Source: a bacterium (GTDB lineage Bacteria; Caldisericota; Caldisericia; UBA6126). Taken from it: a stretch of DNA of 39,820 nt. The notes beneath the pieces are model-generated. The model saw nothing but the letters and a program-made list of their open reading frames with translations. It had not been told where the DNA came from and made no database searches. This document shows positions 1 through 8,899 of the stretch, one piece after another. Location of the stretch: the NCBI GenBank assembly GCA_021372585.1, contig JAJFUD010000056.1, forward strand, positions 1 through 39,820, read 5' to 3'. The position numbers and the translations under genes are program-made. Numbering within the stretch: the first letter of the stretch is position 1; the number at the start of each line of letters is the position of its first letter.

Positions 1-2
1 TT

Positions 3-30
3 TGGTACAGGGGTACAAGTCTCCTGTCCT
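3..30. repeat. REP-like palindromic motif, left copy
   Basis: The segment begins with the 10-mer GGTACAGGGG (4-13) and ends in TCTCCTGTCC, so ACAGG near the left end pairs with CCTGT near the right. The same 10-mer recurs at 3585-3594, on the other side of the large secreted-protein gene. The form GGTACAGGGG...CCTGTCC resembles short REP-type palindromes scattered in some clostridial genomes. That resemblance is from memory and was not searched. Confidence 0.4.
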
Positions 31-38
31 ATTTTTTT
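8..38 (+). terminator. possible rho-independent terminator for a + strand gene left of the window
   Basis: ACAGGGG (8-14) can pair with TCTCCTGT (23-30) through about seven base pairs with one G-U. The stem is followed on the + strand by a T-rich tract (31-40). The geometry fits a terminator for rightward transcription entering the window. It overlaps the REP-like motif and the last codon of the leftward gene, so it may be only a property of that palindrome. Confidence 0.35.
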
Positions 39-3000
39 ATTGATGGTAGCCGTAGCAACTGATAGCAGAATTTTCATTCCAAATGGTTTTGGAATATTTC
101 CCATGACCAATGAAGTACTTGCCCGTTTCTGTAGAAAGGTCCTCATATTGATAATCATGTTGAAAGGATATCATATAATTTTTTAACTGTTCTCCTTTCA
201 CGCGCATCTCAAAAGTTTTATCGTCATAATAGTAAGTATTAATCGGAAGATTCCTGAACTCGAAGCTCATCGATTCCTCAATCGGAGTTTGTGTATTAGA
301 AGAAAGATCGGTACCAAGGATATTCATTTTCAGCTGTATAGTTTTAAAATCCTTCGAAAGGGTACCGACTAAGGTTACTTTTATAGAAGTATTATCTTCA
401 TTTTTGTTCATATTGTAAGTAAACGTGTTTCCTGACCATGTAACTTTTCCTGGTAAATACTCATCATCTGATTTCAAATTGTACCTTATCTCGTCTCTAA
501 TTGTTTCGCCAACATCTAAAGTATACTCATTATATAAATAGATACCGAAAGATATGTGTTTCGGATAAGCTGATCCGCTATCCGGTATAATTGCTTTTCC
601 TCTAGTATAAGTGATGGTTTTACCTGTTCCCGCATCAATTAGGTTTACTTGAATCTCGTAAGTTCCTGGTTTTTTATAACCATGATTCATGGAAATTGTA
701 TTGCTAAATTTAATAGAGCTTTTTCCTGAATCAAACCAACCAGTATCGTCACCAAAATTCCATTTTGTATAATAGGAGGCAGGAGGATTGGTTACTGTCA
801 CTTTCCAGGAAAATACTTCGTTAATTTTCAAGGTTACTTCTTTTGGATCCAATTCAAAGGAGTCCCCAACGCTGATGGGAACCATCACTGAAAGATCCAA
901 AACGGCATTTCGATGGTAAATTCCAGGACTTCCAAAATAAATCAGCTTTAGTATTGTTCTGCCGTTTTGTTTGCCTCTCACCGATAAAGAAGTACCATTA
1001 TTGGTTACTTCAGCGATTCTTGCATCCTCGACCATATATTGTAGGCATTTTACTCTTGAGAGTTCTACATCGTTTTTCAGGTTTAATTCACTCTTAATAC
1101 CGCTTGGGATAATACCAATCAATTTTATTCCCTCAATTTTTTCATTGACTTTTGTATTCAGAGAGGACATGAGTTTATTGTTTTTATCGTAAGCCGAGAT
1201 ATTGTTGATGACATTATAAATATAGTTTTCAATGATTAATGGTTCTGTATAACTCCCATCCGTTGTTTTGAGCTTCAAAAATTGTATGCCTCTCTCGCAC
1301 GAAACAGCAAATTCAATCCGTTGTCCGGCATTCATCTTTCCTAGTACATTAGCTCCCTCATAAAGAGCTTCTTCCACTATATTCCTGAATATTACCGGAA
1401 ACAACGCCAAATCGTTATTGGGATCAAACTTAGCTTTTAACAAAGCACAGGCGCTTTCGAGTTCTTTGGATCCCTTTAGCTCTATCTTTACACAACCAAT
1501 CATCGCAAAGTTTAACGATAGGTTGTTGAGATATGCTTTATCGCTCATGATATAGAGAGTTTCCGGAGGTGTCATGGAGGTTAAAGGCCAGTCATTGATC
1601 TCAACATAACGAACATCTTTTGGAGTCGTGATCCCGCTCTTAAAAAGTGGGTATAAGTATTTTTTCCCGGATATCCTCGTATTAATCATCGCATTCTTGA
1701 TCATCAAAAAAGCCCATTGATACCTGGCATTTAGAACAGAATTATCCAATAAAATAGCCAACGCGTCAGTACCATGATCAGCCCCTGGAATATATTCAGC
1801 AAGAATCTGTACCGCACCCCACCCTATTTGAACAAAACCGAAATAGGCACAATTGTAATTTCCCAATCTGATGTCAGAAGCTATATTCGGGATTTGCATT
1901 GCCATATCAACCGCGGTATAAGCATTGGAAATGGTATCTCCTGCACCCGGAATAAAACCAACCAGAGAGAAAGTAGTATCAAGGCTTGATTTAAATTTAT
2001 CGATCCGTATTTGATGAATGCCTTCATTTAAGCGCTGGTTAACAGACCTGATTTTTGAGAGGTCCGTATCGGCATTAAATTGGTCCGCAGGATGAGTTAA
2101 AGTGTTCTGCGTGTCTTCCAGCATGAATTGGATTCCGAGAAATTCATCGGGGGCAAATAGTACTATTTTCCAAATACCATTTCGTTTTTGCAGATAGGCA
2201 AAAGAGGCGTTATGAATATTCGTTTTTCCACTGGAATTCGATAAATGATAGGTAGTGGAATATCGGACGATAGCTAGCTCCTCCTTCTCAAAATCCGCAT
2301 TGGCATGTTTGATAAAATTCAAATTACTGATATCAACTTTTTTGTTTAATTCCGTCAGGAGAGTCCTGGCATTGGCATCCCCCTCAGGACCAAACCTTCC
2401 CAGATCCACGTAATTTAATTGGGATTCTATATCCTCCGAAACTTGTGCATGGAGAAAATTCTCCACGGTTTCAACGGAACCTTGTTTTTTTTCTGCATAT
2501 TTCAAGGCAATTATCGTAATGCTCTGCGTTTTTTCCTCCCATTTTACCAAGCAGTTCAAGTTCTCTGATACAAAGCGTAATGGTACCATTGTCCTGTTTT
2601 TGATAATTTCCGGGGGAGGGTCAACAGTAATGCTTTTGCCGTTAACATAACCGGTCTTTTTACCAATGAAGAGGAAAATGCTTTTTAGATTCAATAAATA
2701 TGATACCCATTCTACGCCATCTTTATTGTTACCAGGTTTATATCCGACAGAAGATCCGATGTTTTCGCCGATAAAACGAAATGCGACAAAAGTTTTTCCA
2801 TTTTTAATGTAAGGAGCTGCGTCCAGAAAGAGTGTTTGGTTGTCCACTTTAGCCATTTTGCTGTTAATCTGAAGCTTGATAGTCTTTAAATAGGGATCGT
2901 AGCTTTTATTCTGAATGGAGAGCTTGATGGCTTCCTCTTTGCTATTTTCTTCCGGATAGCAGTCATATTCCTTTGTAGTATGATTGTTGCATCCCACCCA

Positions 3001-3492
3001 GAACCTGGCAGATCCTGCATATTTCAACGGTACTGCGATATAAGCGTAATTTTCATGAACCGGCAGATAATAGAAAGGGATCTCCTCCAGAAAAGCAAGG
3101 TTCATCTTGGCATCAAACCGATTCAGTACCGCCATGAATTTGCCTTTTTGAAATCCCAGAAAGACCAAATTATCGAAGCCATGTCTCATCTCTTCCGATC
3201 CATCTGTGCCGGTTTTGCTATTATTATCTGAATCCAGCATGATAAACAGGTTATAGTTTGATGTTTGATGATTCCACTTTTGATAAAAGGTGAATTTAAA
3301 TATGACCACATCTGTATCAGCTACAACGGAAATCCCTTCGATATCCAATGCCTGGCCTTCATTGTTATCTGCGAGGATCTGCTGAAAAACAGGTAAATCG
3401 GCTGCCTTTGCAGTGGGAAGAAAGAAGTTTTGACTTCCGGTTAAAGCAAAAAACATCACCACAGATAAAAAGAATGCTAACTGACGTTTCAT
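37..3492 (-). CDS. large secreted modular surface protein with stalk (CuAO-N) and PKD domains
   Basis: A 1151-residue protein starting at an ATG behind AAGGAG. Residues 1-31 form a signal peptide (Lys-Arg, hydrophobic run, cleavage near AKA-AD). Residues 32-200 are a beta-rich region with a DSDNNSKTGTDG loop, as in surface or carbohydrate-binding modules. Residues 205-330 are two copper-amine-oxidase-N repeats, ending in the typical MVPLRFVSENLNCLVKWEE. Residues 505-580 carry two GFIPGAGDT / YIPGADHGT segments rich in Gly and Ala. Residues about 800-870 look like a BIG2-type Ig fold. Residues about 885-965 are a PKD domain (WNFGDDTG, then HGYKKPGTYEIQV). No catalytic motif is recognised; a surface or matrix-binding role is inferred. 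Despite the domain name there is no amine oxidase activity to expect. The gene stands alone, flanked by REP-like motifs. Confidence 0.8.
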   Translation of the reverse strand: MKRQLAFFLSVVMFFALTGSQNFFLPTAKAADLPVFQQILADNNEGQALDIEGISVVADTDVVIFKFTFYQKWNHQTSNYNLFIMLDSDNNSKTGTDGSEEMRHGFDNLVFLGFQKGKFMAVLNRFDAKMNLAFLEEIPFYYLPVHENYAYIAVPLKYAGSARFWVGCNNHTTKEYDCYPEENSKEEAIKLSIQNKSYDPYLKTIKLQINSKMAKVDNQTLFLDAAPYIKNGKTFVAFRFIGENIGSSVGYKPGNNKDGVEWVSYLLNLKSIFLFIGKKTGYVNGKSITVDPPPEIIKNRTMVPLRFVSENLNCLVKWEEKTQSITIIALKYAEKKQGSVETVENFLHAQVSEDIESQLNYVDLGRFGPEGDANARTLLTELNKKVDISNLNFIKHANADFEKEELAIVRYSTTYHLSNSSGKTNIHNASFAYLQKRNGIWKIVLFAPDEFLGIQFMLEDTQNTLTHPADQFNADTDLSKIRSVNQRLNEGIHQIRIDKFKSSLDTTFSLVGFIPGAGDTISNAYTAVDMAMQIPNIASDIRLGNYNCAYFGFVQIGWGAVQILAEYIPGADHGTDALAILLDNSVLNARYQWAFLMIKNAMINTRISGKKYLYPLFKSGITTPKDVRYVEINDWPLTSMTPPETLYIMSDKAYLNNLSLNFAMIGCVKIELKGSKELESACALLKAKFDPNNDLALFPVIFRNIVEEALYEGANVLGKMNAGQRIEFAVSCERGIQFLKLKTTDGSYTEPLIIENYIYNVINNISAYDKNNKLMSSLNTKVNEKIEGIKLIGIIPSGIKSELNLKNDVELSRVKCLQYMVEDARIAEVTNNGTSLSVRGKQNGRTILKLIYFGSPGIYHRNAVLDLSVMVPISVGDSFELDPKEVTLKINEVFSWKVTVTNPPASYYTKWNFGDDTGWFDSGKSSIKFSNTISMNHGYKKPGTYEIQVNLIDAGTGKTITYTRGKAIIPDSGSAYPKHISFGIYLYNEYTLDVGETIRDEIRYNLKSDDEYLPGKVTWSGNTFTYNMNKNEDNTSIKVTLVGTLSKDFKTIQLKMNILGTDLSSNTQTPIEESMSFEFRNLPINTYYYDDKTFEMRVKGEQLKNYMISFQHDYQYEDLSTETGKYFIGHGKYSKTIWNENSAISCYGYHQ

Positions 3493-3534
3493 TATTTTCT
3501 CCTTGTTATACTTTAAGAATCATAATTACTGGAG

Positions 3535-3563
3535 ATTATAAGCAAAATCAACGCAAGGAGCAA
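3535..3563 (-). promoter_or_regulatory. sigma-A-type promoter for the large secreted protein
   Basis: Read on the minus strand, TTGCTC (3563-3558) and a perfect TATAAT (3540-3535) are separated by 17 bases, about 43 bases upstream of the ATG. A second, weaker pair, TTGATT and TAATTA, overlaps downstream. Assigned by pattern only. Confidence 0.45.
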
Positions 3564-3583
3564 GAATTAATCAGTGTTATTTA

Positions 3584-3612
3584 TGGTACAGGGGAGACTG
3601 TCGCTTGACCCA
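3584..3612. repeat. REP-like motif, right copy
   Basis: Contains the 10-mer GGTACAGGGG (3585-3594) also found at 4-13, followed by AGACTGTCGCTTGACCCA. It lies in the 245-base divergent gap between the secreted-protein gene and oadG. This copy is less palindromic than the left one and may be decayed. Confidence 0.4.
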
Positions 3613-3737
3613 TAAATCGAAGGGAAAAAAAGGGGGAAGAGTAGCTTCTAAAAAGGGTATACGGCCGATCTTGCACAACAAAATTTGAATTTACGTGTAT
3701 TTGAAGGATAATTATAGTCAAAGAAAAGAGAGCAGAA

Positions 3738-3944
3738 ATGGTATATGAAGGCTTAATAATCATGGTAGTCGGAGTGATTGTGGTGTTCAGTTTTTTAGCC
3801 TTAATTGTGGTTTTGATCCAGATGACGAGCTTTTTAGTTCAAAAATGGACGAAAGAAACCAAAAAAACTACAGAAGAGTTACCGCCCAGCATAATTGCCG
3901 GTATCATCGCATTAGCGCATCAACGCCATTTAAACTCGAGATAA
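3738..3944 (+). CDS. oadG: oxaloacetate decarboxylase gamma-like subunit (OadG)
   Basis: A 68-residue protein with one membrane helix (about residues 5-32), a charged stretch (KWTKETKKTTEE) and a C-terminal PSIIAGIIALAHQRH segment like the tail of OadG/MmdD subunits. In known Na+ pumps the gamma subunit holds the alpha and beta subunits together and helps bind metal. It is shorter than the usual 80-100 residues. The call rests on size, topology and its place 24 bases before oadA, giving the classic gamma-alpha-beta order. A weak Shine-Dalgarno (AAGAGAG) precedes the ATG; a weak promoter (TTGAAT 3685-3690, TAATTA 3709-3714) is possible. Confidence 0.75.
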   Translation: MVYEGLIIMVVGVIVVFSFLALIVVLIQMTSFLVQKWTKETKKTTEELPPSIIAGIIALAHQRHLNSR

Positions 3945-3968
3945 GCGCTTTCACAGGAGTGTACTAAC

Positions 3969-5786
3969 ATGTCATTAAAAAAAATCCACGTGATGGATAC
4001 CTCTTTTCGGGATGGTTTTCAATCCGTTTTCGGGGCTCGTGTCCTGACTCAAGATTTTCTGCCAGCCCTTGACGCAGCTGTCAAAGCCGGCATTCAGCAT
4101 TTTGAAGTAGGTGGCGGGGCAAGATTCCAAAGTCTTTTCTTCTACTGTAATGAGAATGCCTTTGATATGATGGATACTGTCCGGTCTGTTGTAGGACCAT
4201 CCGTTGAATTGCAATCCTTATCGAGAGGCATTAATGTTGTCGGATTGGATTCCCAGTCAAAAGATGTCATTGAGCTACATGCAAAGCTGTTTAAAAAACA
4301 TGGCATGGATACTATCCGTAATTTCGATGCCTTAAACGATGTAACTAATTTAGCATACCCGGCTCTCTGTATCAAAAAATATGGCTTAAAACACGAGATT
4401 GGCATTACTATGATGGATCTTCCACCTGGTTGTCAGGGAGCCCATGATGCAAAGTTCTATGAGAGTATCCTCAAAGCCATTTTAGAACGAAACATACCTT
4501 TTGATTCTATCTGCTTCAAAGACGCTTCCGGCACTGCCCACCCGAGAAAAGTATTCGAGACCATTCAATTAGCTCGTAAATGCTGTCCGAAAGATACTTT
4601 CATTCGCTTTCACACACATGAATCTGCCGGTGTCTCGATCGCTTGCTATATCGCAGCGATTGAAGCGGGAGCGGATGGTATCGACCTTGCTATGGCTCCG
4701 GTTTCAGGGGGTACGTCCCAACCGGACATACTCACGATGATCCACGCTTTGAAGCACACAGAATGGGATCTGGGGCTTGATAGCCAGAAAATTCTGCAAG
4801 CGGAAGAAGTTTTCAAATCTTGCATGAAGGATTACTTTTTTCCTCCGGAAGCGTTAGTGGTCTCCCCGCTTATCCCGTTTTCCCCTATGCCGGGTGGCGC
4901 GCTTACAGCGAATACGCAAATGATGCGCGACAACGGGATCCTCGACAAATTCCCTGCAGTTATGAGAGAGATGGAGGAGGTAGTCCGAAAAGGCGGATTT
5001 GGCACTTCGGTTACCCCAGTCTCCCAATTTTATTTCCAACAAGCTTTTAACAATGTCCAATTCGGTCCCTGGAAAAAAATTGCGGAAGGATATGGCAAGA
5101 TGGTGTTGGGGTATTTCGGAAAAACCCCTGTCAAGCCTGATCCGGAAATCATCAGGATCTCTTCAGAGCAACTTCAGCTGAGTCCTACTGATATCTCCCC
5201 TCTGGAAAGGGATACTCAGAATCCAAATAAAAGCCTTCCACACTTTATCGGTCAATTAAATGAGAACCAGCTGCCAATCACGGATGAAAACATTTTTATC
5301 GTCGCGACTTGCGAAGAAAAAGGTATTCAGTTTCTGAAAGGTAATGCCAAACCGCAAATCAGGAAAAACAAACCTACCGAAAAAGAGAACAAACCGCAAT
5401 CCAACCAATTTACCGTCAAGCTGGATGGTCTTACCTATGAAGTGGTGCGCATCAATGATCAGGAACTCTCAATCGATGGGAAAATCTATCCAGTAGATAT
5501 ACAGGAAACACAGAAACCAACGTCTCAGAACAATTCACAACCCGCCTCTTCACCGGTTTCCGCAAAAAAAGAGGTAATCTTAGCGCCCATGCCCGGACAA
5601 GTGATGGTCATTAAAAAGCTCAACGGGAACAAAGTATCTGTCGGTGATATCATTTTAATCCTGGAAGCGATGAAAATGGAAATTGAGATCAAATCGGCAT
5701 TCAATGGAACCATTCATCAAGTACTGGTGAAAACAGCCGAAATGGTAAAGCCGGACCAGCCTTTGGTTGAAATTCTGGTTAATTAA
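3969..5786 (+). CDS. oadA: oxaloacetate decarboxylase alpha subunit, biotin-carrying carboxyltransferase
   Basis: A 605-residue soluble subunit that transfers the carboxyl group of oxaloacetate to biotin. The carboxyltransferase TIM barrel opens with MDTSFRDGFQS (residues 9-19). Lys184 in CFKDASGTAHP is the expected carboxylated lysine, and His215/His217 in FHTHESAG bind metal. After the conserved post-barrel domain (to about 395) comes a polar Pro/Ser/Gln-rich linker, then a biotinyl domain with EAMKM at 566-570 and biotinylated Lys569. The barrel has the DTSFRDGFQSV..ARV and NFDALNDV features I associate with PycB/OadA of Campylobacter and relatives rather than the Klebsiella DTTLRDGHQS type. 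PycB function is the alternative, but oadG and oadB beside it favour a sodium pump. Shine-Dalgarno AGGAG. Confidence 0.93.
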   Translation: MSLKKIHVMDTSFRDGFQSVFGARVLTQDFLPALDAAVKAGIQHFEVGGGARFQSLFFYCNENAFDMMDTVRSVVGPSVELQSLSRGINVVGLDSQSKDVIELHAKLFKKHGMDTIRNFDALNDVTNLAYPALCIKKYGLKHEIGITMMDLPPGCQGAHDAKFYESILKAILERNIPFDSICFKDASGTAHPRKVFETIQLARKCCPKDTFIRFHTHESAGVSIACYIAAIEAGADGIDLAMAPVSGGTSQPDILTMIHALKHTEWDLGLDSQKILQAEEVFKSCMKDYFFPPEALVVSPLIPFSPMPGGALTANTQMMRDNGILDKFPAVMREMEEVVRKGGFGTSVTPVSQFYFQQAFNNVQFGPWKKIAEGYGKMVLGYFGKTPVKPDPEIIRISSEQLQLSPTDISPLERDTQNPNKSLPHFIGQLNENQLPITDENIFIVATCEEKGIQFLKGNAKPQIRKNKPTEKENKPQSNQFTVKLDGLTYEVVRINDQELSIDGKIYPVDIQETQKPTSQNNSQPASSPVSAKKEVILAPMPGQVMVIKKLNGNKVSVGDIILILEAMKMEIEIKSAFNGTIHQVLVKTAEMVKPDQPLVEILVN

Positions 5787-5798
5787 GAAGGATATGCG

Positions 5799-6938
5799 AT
5801 GACATTTGCAGAGATTCTGAAACAACTCGTTACTACTACCGGAATAGCCAATATGACCTGGGGTCAGCTGATTATGATCGGGGTAAGTTTGTTATTAATC
5901 TGGCTCGCGGTGAAAAAAGGCTTTGAGCCTTTATTATTGATCCCAATTGGATTCGGAGGTATTCTCTCGAATATCCCCGTTGCTGACATAGCAGGTGCGA
6001 CAGGTCTTTTAGGTTTGGTCTATTCCTTTGGTATTGAAAGTGGTGTTTTTCCTTTACTGATCTTCATGGGAATCGGTGCGATGACCGATTTTGGTCCATT
6101 GATCGCCAATCCGAAAACTTTGTTACTCGGTGCTGCCGCTCAATTAGGGATCTTTACCTCTTTAATCGGCGCATTGCTGCTCACCAAATATGCCGGTTTT
6201 GATTTTTACCTAAAAGAAGCAGCCTCCATTGGTATCATAGGTGGAGCGGATGGTCCTACCGCCATTTATGTTACCTCACGGTTAGCCCCTCACCTTTTGG
6301 GAGCGATCGCTGTGGCAGCTTATTCCTATATGGCTTTAGTTCCCATTATTCAGCCGCCTATTATCAGAGCCTTAACGACTAAAGAAGAAAAACTGATCCG
6401 GATGAAACAACTTCGACCGGTCAGCCAAACAGAGAAAATTATCTTTCCCATCGTCACCCTGCTGTTATGTATTTTCCTGCTTCCCTCTGCCACTCCCCTG
6501 ATCGGCTCGCTGATGTTTGGGAATCTGGTCAGAGAAGCGGGCGTCGTGGAAAGATTATCCAAAACACTGCAAAACGAATTGATCAATATCGTCACGATTT
6601 TTTTAGGGCTGGCAGTTGGCTCCAAATTGCAATCCAGCCAATTTCTTCGCGTGGAAACTTTAGGCATCATGGTTTTAGGACTGTTTGCGTTTGCAGTCGG
6701 TACTGCCGGAGGAGTCCTGTTTGGGAAATTGATGAATCTTTTCTCCAAAGAGAAGATCAATCCAATGATTGGGGCAGCGGGTGTGTCAGCGGTTCCCATG
6801 GCTGCCAGGGTAGTGAATAAAGAAGGTCAAAAATACGATCCTCAGAATTACCTGCTGATGCACGCAATGGGACCTAATGTAGCCGGCGTGATAGGTTCAG
6901 CTGTCGTAGCAGGGGTGCTGTTATCTCTGATTAAATAG
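5799..6938 (+). CDS. oadB: oxaloacetate decarboxylase beta subunit, Na+-translocating carboxybiotin decarboxylase
   Basis: A 379-residue polytopic membrane protein, the usual length for OadB/MmdB/GcdB. It decarboxylates carboxybiotin and moves Na+ out of the cell. The family signature [20 protein letters not shown] is present; its Asp151 corresponds to the essential Asp of the Na+ site. [19 protein letters not shown] and the C-terminal [11 protein letters not shown]...[19 protein letters not shown] segments are also typical. It starts 12 bases after oadA with AAGGA upstream. The stop TAG is directly abutted by the stop of the convergent oppF (TAGCTA), so there is no intergenic terminator. Confidence 0.95.
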   Translation: MTFAEILKQLVTTTGIANMTWGQLIMIGVSLLLIWLAVKKGFEPLLLIPIGFGGILSNIPVADIAGATGLLGLVYSFGIESGVFPLLIFMGIGAMTDFGPLIANPKTLLLGAAAQLGIFTSLIGALLLTKYAGFDFYLKEAASIGIIGGADGPTAIYVTSRLAPHLLGAIAVAAYSYMALVPIIQPPIIRALTTKEEKLIRMKQLRPVSQTEKIIFPIVTLLLCIFLLPSATPLIGSLMFGNLVREAGVVERLSKTLQNELINIVTIFLGLAVGSKLQSSQFLRVETLGIMVLGLFAFAVGTAGGVLFGKLMNLFSKEKINPMIGAAGVSAVPMAARVVNKEGQKYDPQNYLLMHAMGPNVAGVIGSAVVAGVLLSLIK

Positions 6939-7904
6939 CTAACTTTTCCAGCAAGCTACCTGATGACCTGAACCAACGTCCATTAATCTGGGTAATCCTT
7001 GATGACAGGATTGATCGGCTCGTTTGCATCGGGGGAAAAAGGAGCACGGAGAAGGTTGGCTCTCTGCTAATTCTGTCCAAATCACGTGTTTCTTTGCTCT
7101 TTCCTTGACAGGATCTGGTTCCGGAACTGCTTGCAAAAGCATCTGCGTATAAGGATGAATCGGATGAGCAAATAATTCATCTCTGGAAGCCATTTCAACA
7201 AATCTCCCCAAGTACATCACCGCCACATACGTGCTGATGTACTTCACCATCGACAGGTCATGAGATATGAAGAGATAGGTTAAGGTCAGCCGATCCTGAA
7301 TATCGGTAAATAAATTAATAATCTGCGCTTGAATAGAGACATCCAGAGCTGATACCGGCTCATCACAGATAATAATCTCCGCACCAACCGCTAATGCCCT
7401 TGCCAATCCTATCCTCTGCCTTTGCCCGCCGCTGAATTCATGAGGATACCGATTCAATTGCTCGGAACTAAGACCCACCAATTGCATCATCTCGGCTTCC
7501 AGCGTACATAATTCTTTCGTCTGACCGGCCATGTTATGGATTTTATAGGATTCACCGATAATCTCGCCTGCAGTCATTCTCGGATCCAGTGAAAGATAAG
7601 GATCCTGAAATATCATCTGGATTTTTTTTCGCATCGGTCTGAATTCGCTCTCAGATAAACGGGTGATCGGGATGCCGTCTAAAATAATATCACCTGATGT
7701 AGAAGGGTATAATTTGACGATAAGACGACCGAGAGTAGATTTTCCACAGCCGGTTTCTCCGACAATTCCCAGCGTATCCCCTTTCATCACTGAAAAACTC
7801 ACATGATTGACAGCCGGAATAGGCTTCGTAGCAAATGGCAGGAACGGATTAGCAGATACATGGAATATTTTAGTCAGCTCTTTCACTTCTAATATGGGGG
7901 TCAT
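6939..7904 (-). CDS. oppF: oligopeptide ABC transporter ATP-binding protein OppF
   Basis: A 321-residue cytoplasmic ATPase of the Opp/Dpp importer. Walker A is GETGCGKST (49-57), the ABC signature is FSGGQRQRIGLARAL, and Walker B is IICDEPVSALDVS. The C-terminal oligopeptide-transport extension has the cysteine pattern CSFFPRCKRADQSC...ACW. It pairs with OppD. The start codon overlaps the oppD stop by four bases (ATGA), so translation is coupled. Last gene of oppABCDF. The substrate could be di-, oligo- or other peptides; sequence alone does not say. Confidence 0.93.
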   Translation of the reverse strand: MTPILEVKELTKIFHVSANPFLPFATKPIPAVNHVSFSVMKGDTLGIVGETGCGKSTLGRLIVKLYPSTSGDIILDGIPITRLSESEFRPMRKKIQMIFQDPYLSLDPRMTAGEIIGESYKIHNMAGQTKELCTLEAEMMQLVGLSSEQLNRYPHEFSGGQRQRIGLARALAVGAEIIICDEPVSALDVSIQAQIINLFTDIQDRLTLTYLFISHDLSMVKYISTYVAVMYLGRFVEMASRDELFAHPIHPYTQMLLQAVPEPDPVKERAKKHVIWTELAESQPSPCSFFPRCKRADQSCHQGLPRLMDVGSGHQVACWKS

Positions 7905-8899
7905 TCTGCAAGCCTTCCGGGATTTCGTGGATCATACAGCCAACAGGCTACTTTTCTTCCCTTCACGGTTTGAAGAGTAGGTTCCTCGATGGCGCATATT
8001 TGCATCGCAAATTGGCATCTTGGATGAAAAGTGCATCCGGTGGGGAGGGCAATTAAGTCGGGGGGAGAACCGGGAATCGTTGCTAACGGCTCTTCATCAA
8101 GACTTGTTAAACGAGGAACAGCTTTTAATAAGCCCATTGTATAAGGGTGAAGCGGATGAGCGAATAAATCATCAATAGCGGAATCTTCCACAATTTTCCC
8201 GGCATAAAACACCAGTACCCGTTGACACATACCGGCAACTACAGCCAGGTTATGCGTTATCAACAGAATAGCGGTGTTGGTGCGAACCTGAATATCTCTC
8301 AGCAGATCAATCATCTGCGCCTGAACAGTCACATCCAGTGAGGTAGTAGGCTCATCAGCAATAATCAGATCCGGATGACAGGCAATGGCGATGGCAATCA
8401 TGATGCGTTGACGCATGCCCCCCGATAATTGATGAGGATACTGGCTCAGCACTTCTTTTGGTTTTCTGATGCGGACTTTGTTTAAAAGAGAAATGCATTC
8501 CGCCTCTATTTCGACGGCTGTTTTTTGGGTATGATACTGCAAGATCTCTTTCATCTGTGTCCGAATTGTTAACACAGGATTCAGGGAGGACATCGGGTCC
8601 TGGAAGATCATAGAAATCTTATTACCCCTGATATCCAGCCATTGTTTTCTGGGAATTTTGAGAAGGTCCTCCTTCTCCCACCAGATGGAGCCTTGTGTAA
8701 TCAATCCCGGTGGATTTGGGATCAGGTTCAGGATAGAAAGCCCGGTAACAGACTTTCCGCAACCAGATTCTCCGACAATACCGATGGTCTCTCCGGGTGA
8801 AATCTCAAAAGATATACCCCGGACAGCTTTCACCACACCAAATAATGTTCTGAACTCGGTGTGTAAATTTTCAACACGAAGGAGAGTTTGTTTTGTCAT
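7901..8899 (-). CDS. oppD: oligopeptide ABC transporter ATP-binding protein OppD
   Basis: A 332-residue ATPase with Walker A GESGCGKSV (43-51), Q-loop region MIFQDPMSSLNPVLTI, signature LSGGMRQRIMIAIAI and Walker B LIIADEPTTSLDVT. The C-terminal extension CTFHPRCQFAMQIC...ACWL is typical of the OppD/DppD branch. The ATG overlaps the oppC stop by four bases and its own stop overlaps the oppF start, so C, D and F are translationally chained. Confidence 0.93.
   Translation of the reverse strand: MTKQTLLRVENLHTEFRTLFGVVKAVRGISFEISPGETIGIVGESGCGKSVTGLSILNLIPNPPGLITQGSIWWEKEDLLKIPRKQWLDIRGNKISMIFQDPMSSLNPVLTIRTQMKEILQYHTQKTAVEIEAECISLLNKVRIRKPKEVLSQYPHQLSGGMRQRIMIAIAIACHPDLIIADEPTTSLDVTVQAQMIDLLRDIQVRTNTAILLITHNLAVVAGMCQRVLVFYAGKIVEDSAIDDLFAHPLHPYTMGLLKAVPRLTSLDEEPLATIPGSPPDLIALPTGCTFHPRCQFAMQICAIEEPTLQTVKGRKVACWLYDPRNPGRLAE

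Noticed and set aside
37-3492. Amine oxidase activity suggested by the CuAO-N domain name
   Set aside because: The domain is a structural stalk module; no catalytic copper amine oxidase domain is present.
6350-6799. A 149-codon frame antisense to oadB
   Set aside because: A shadow of the conserved OadB helices; low-complexity translation and no start signal.
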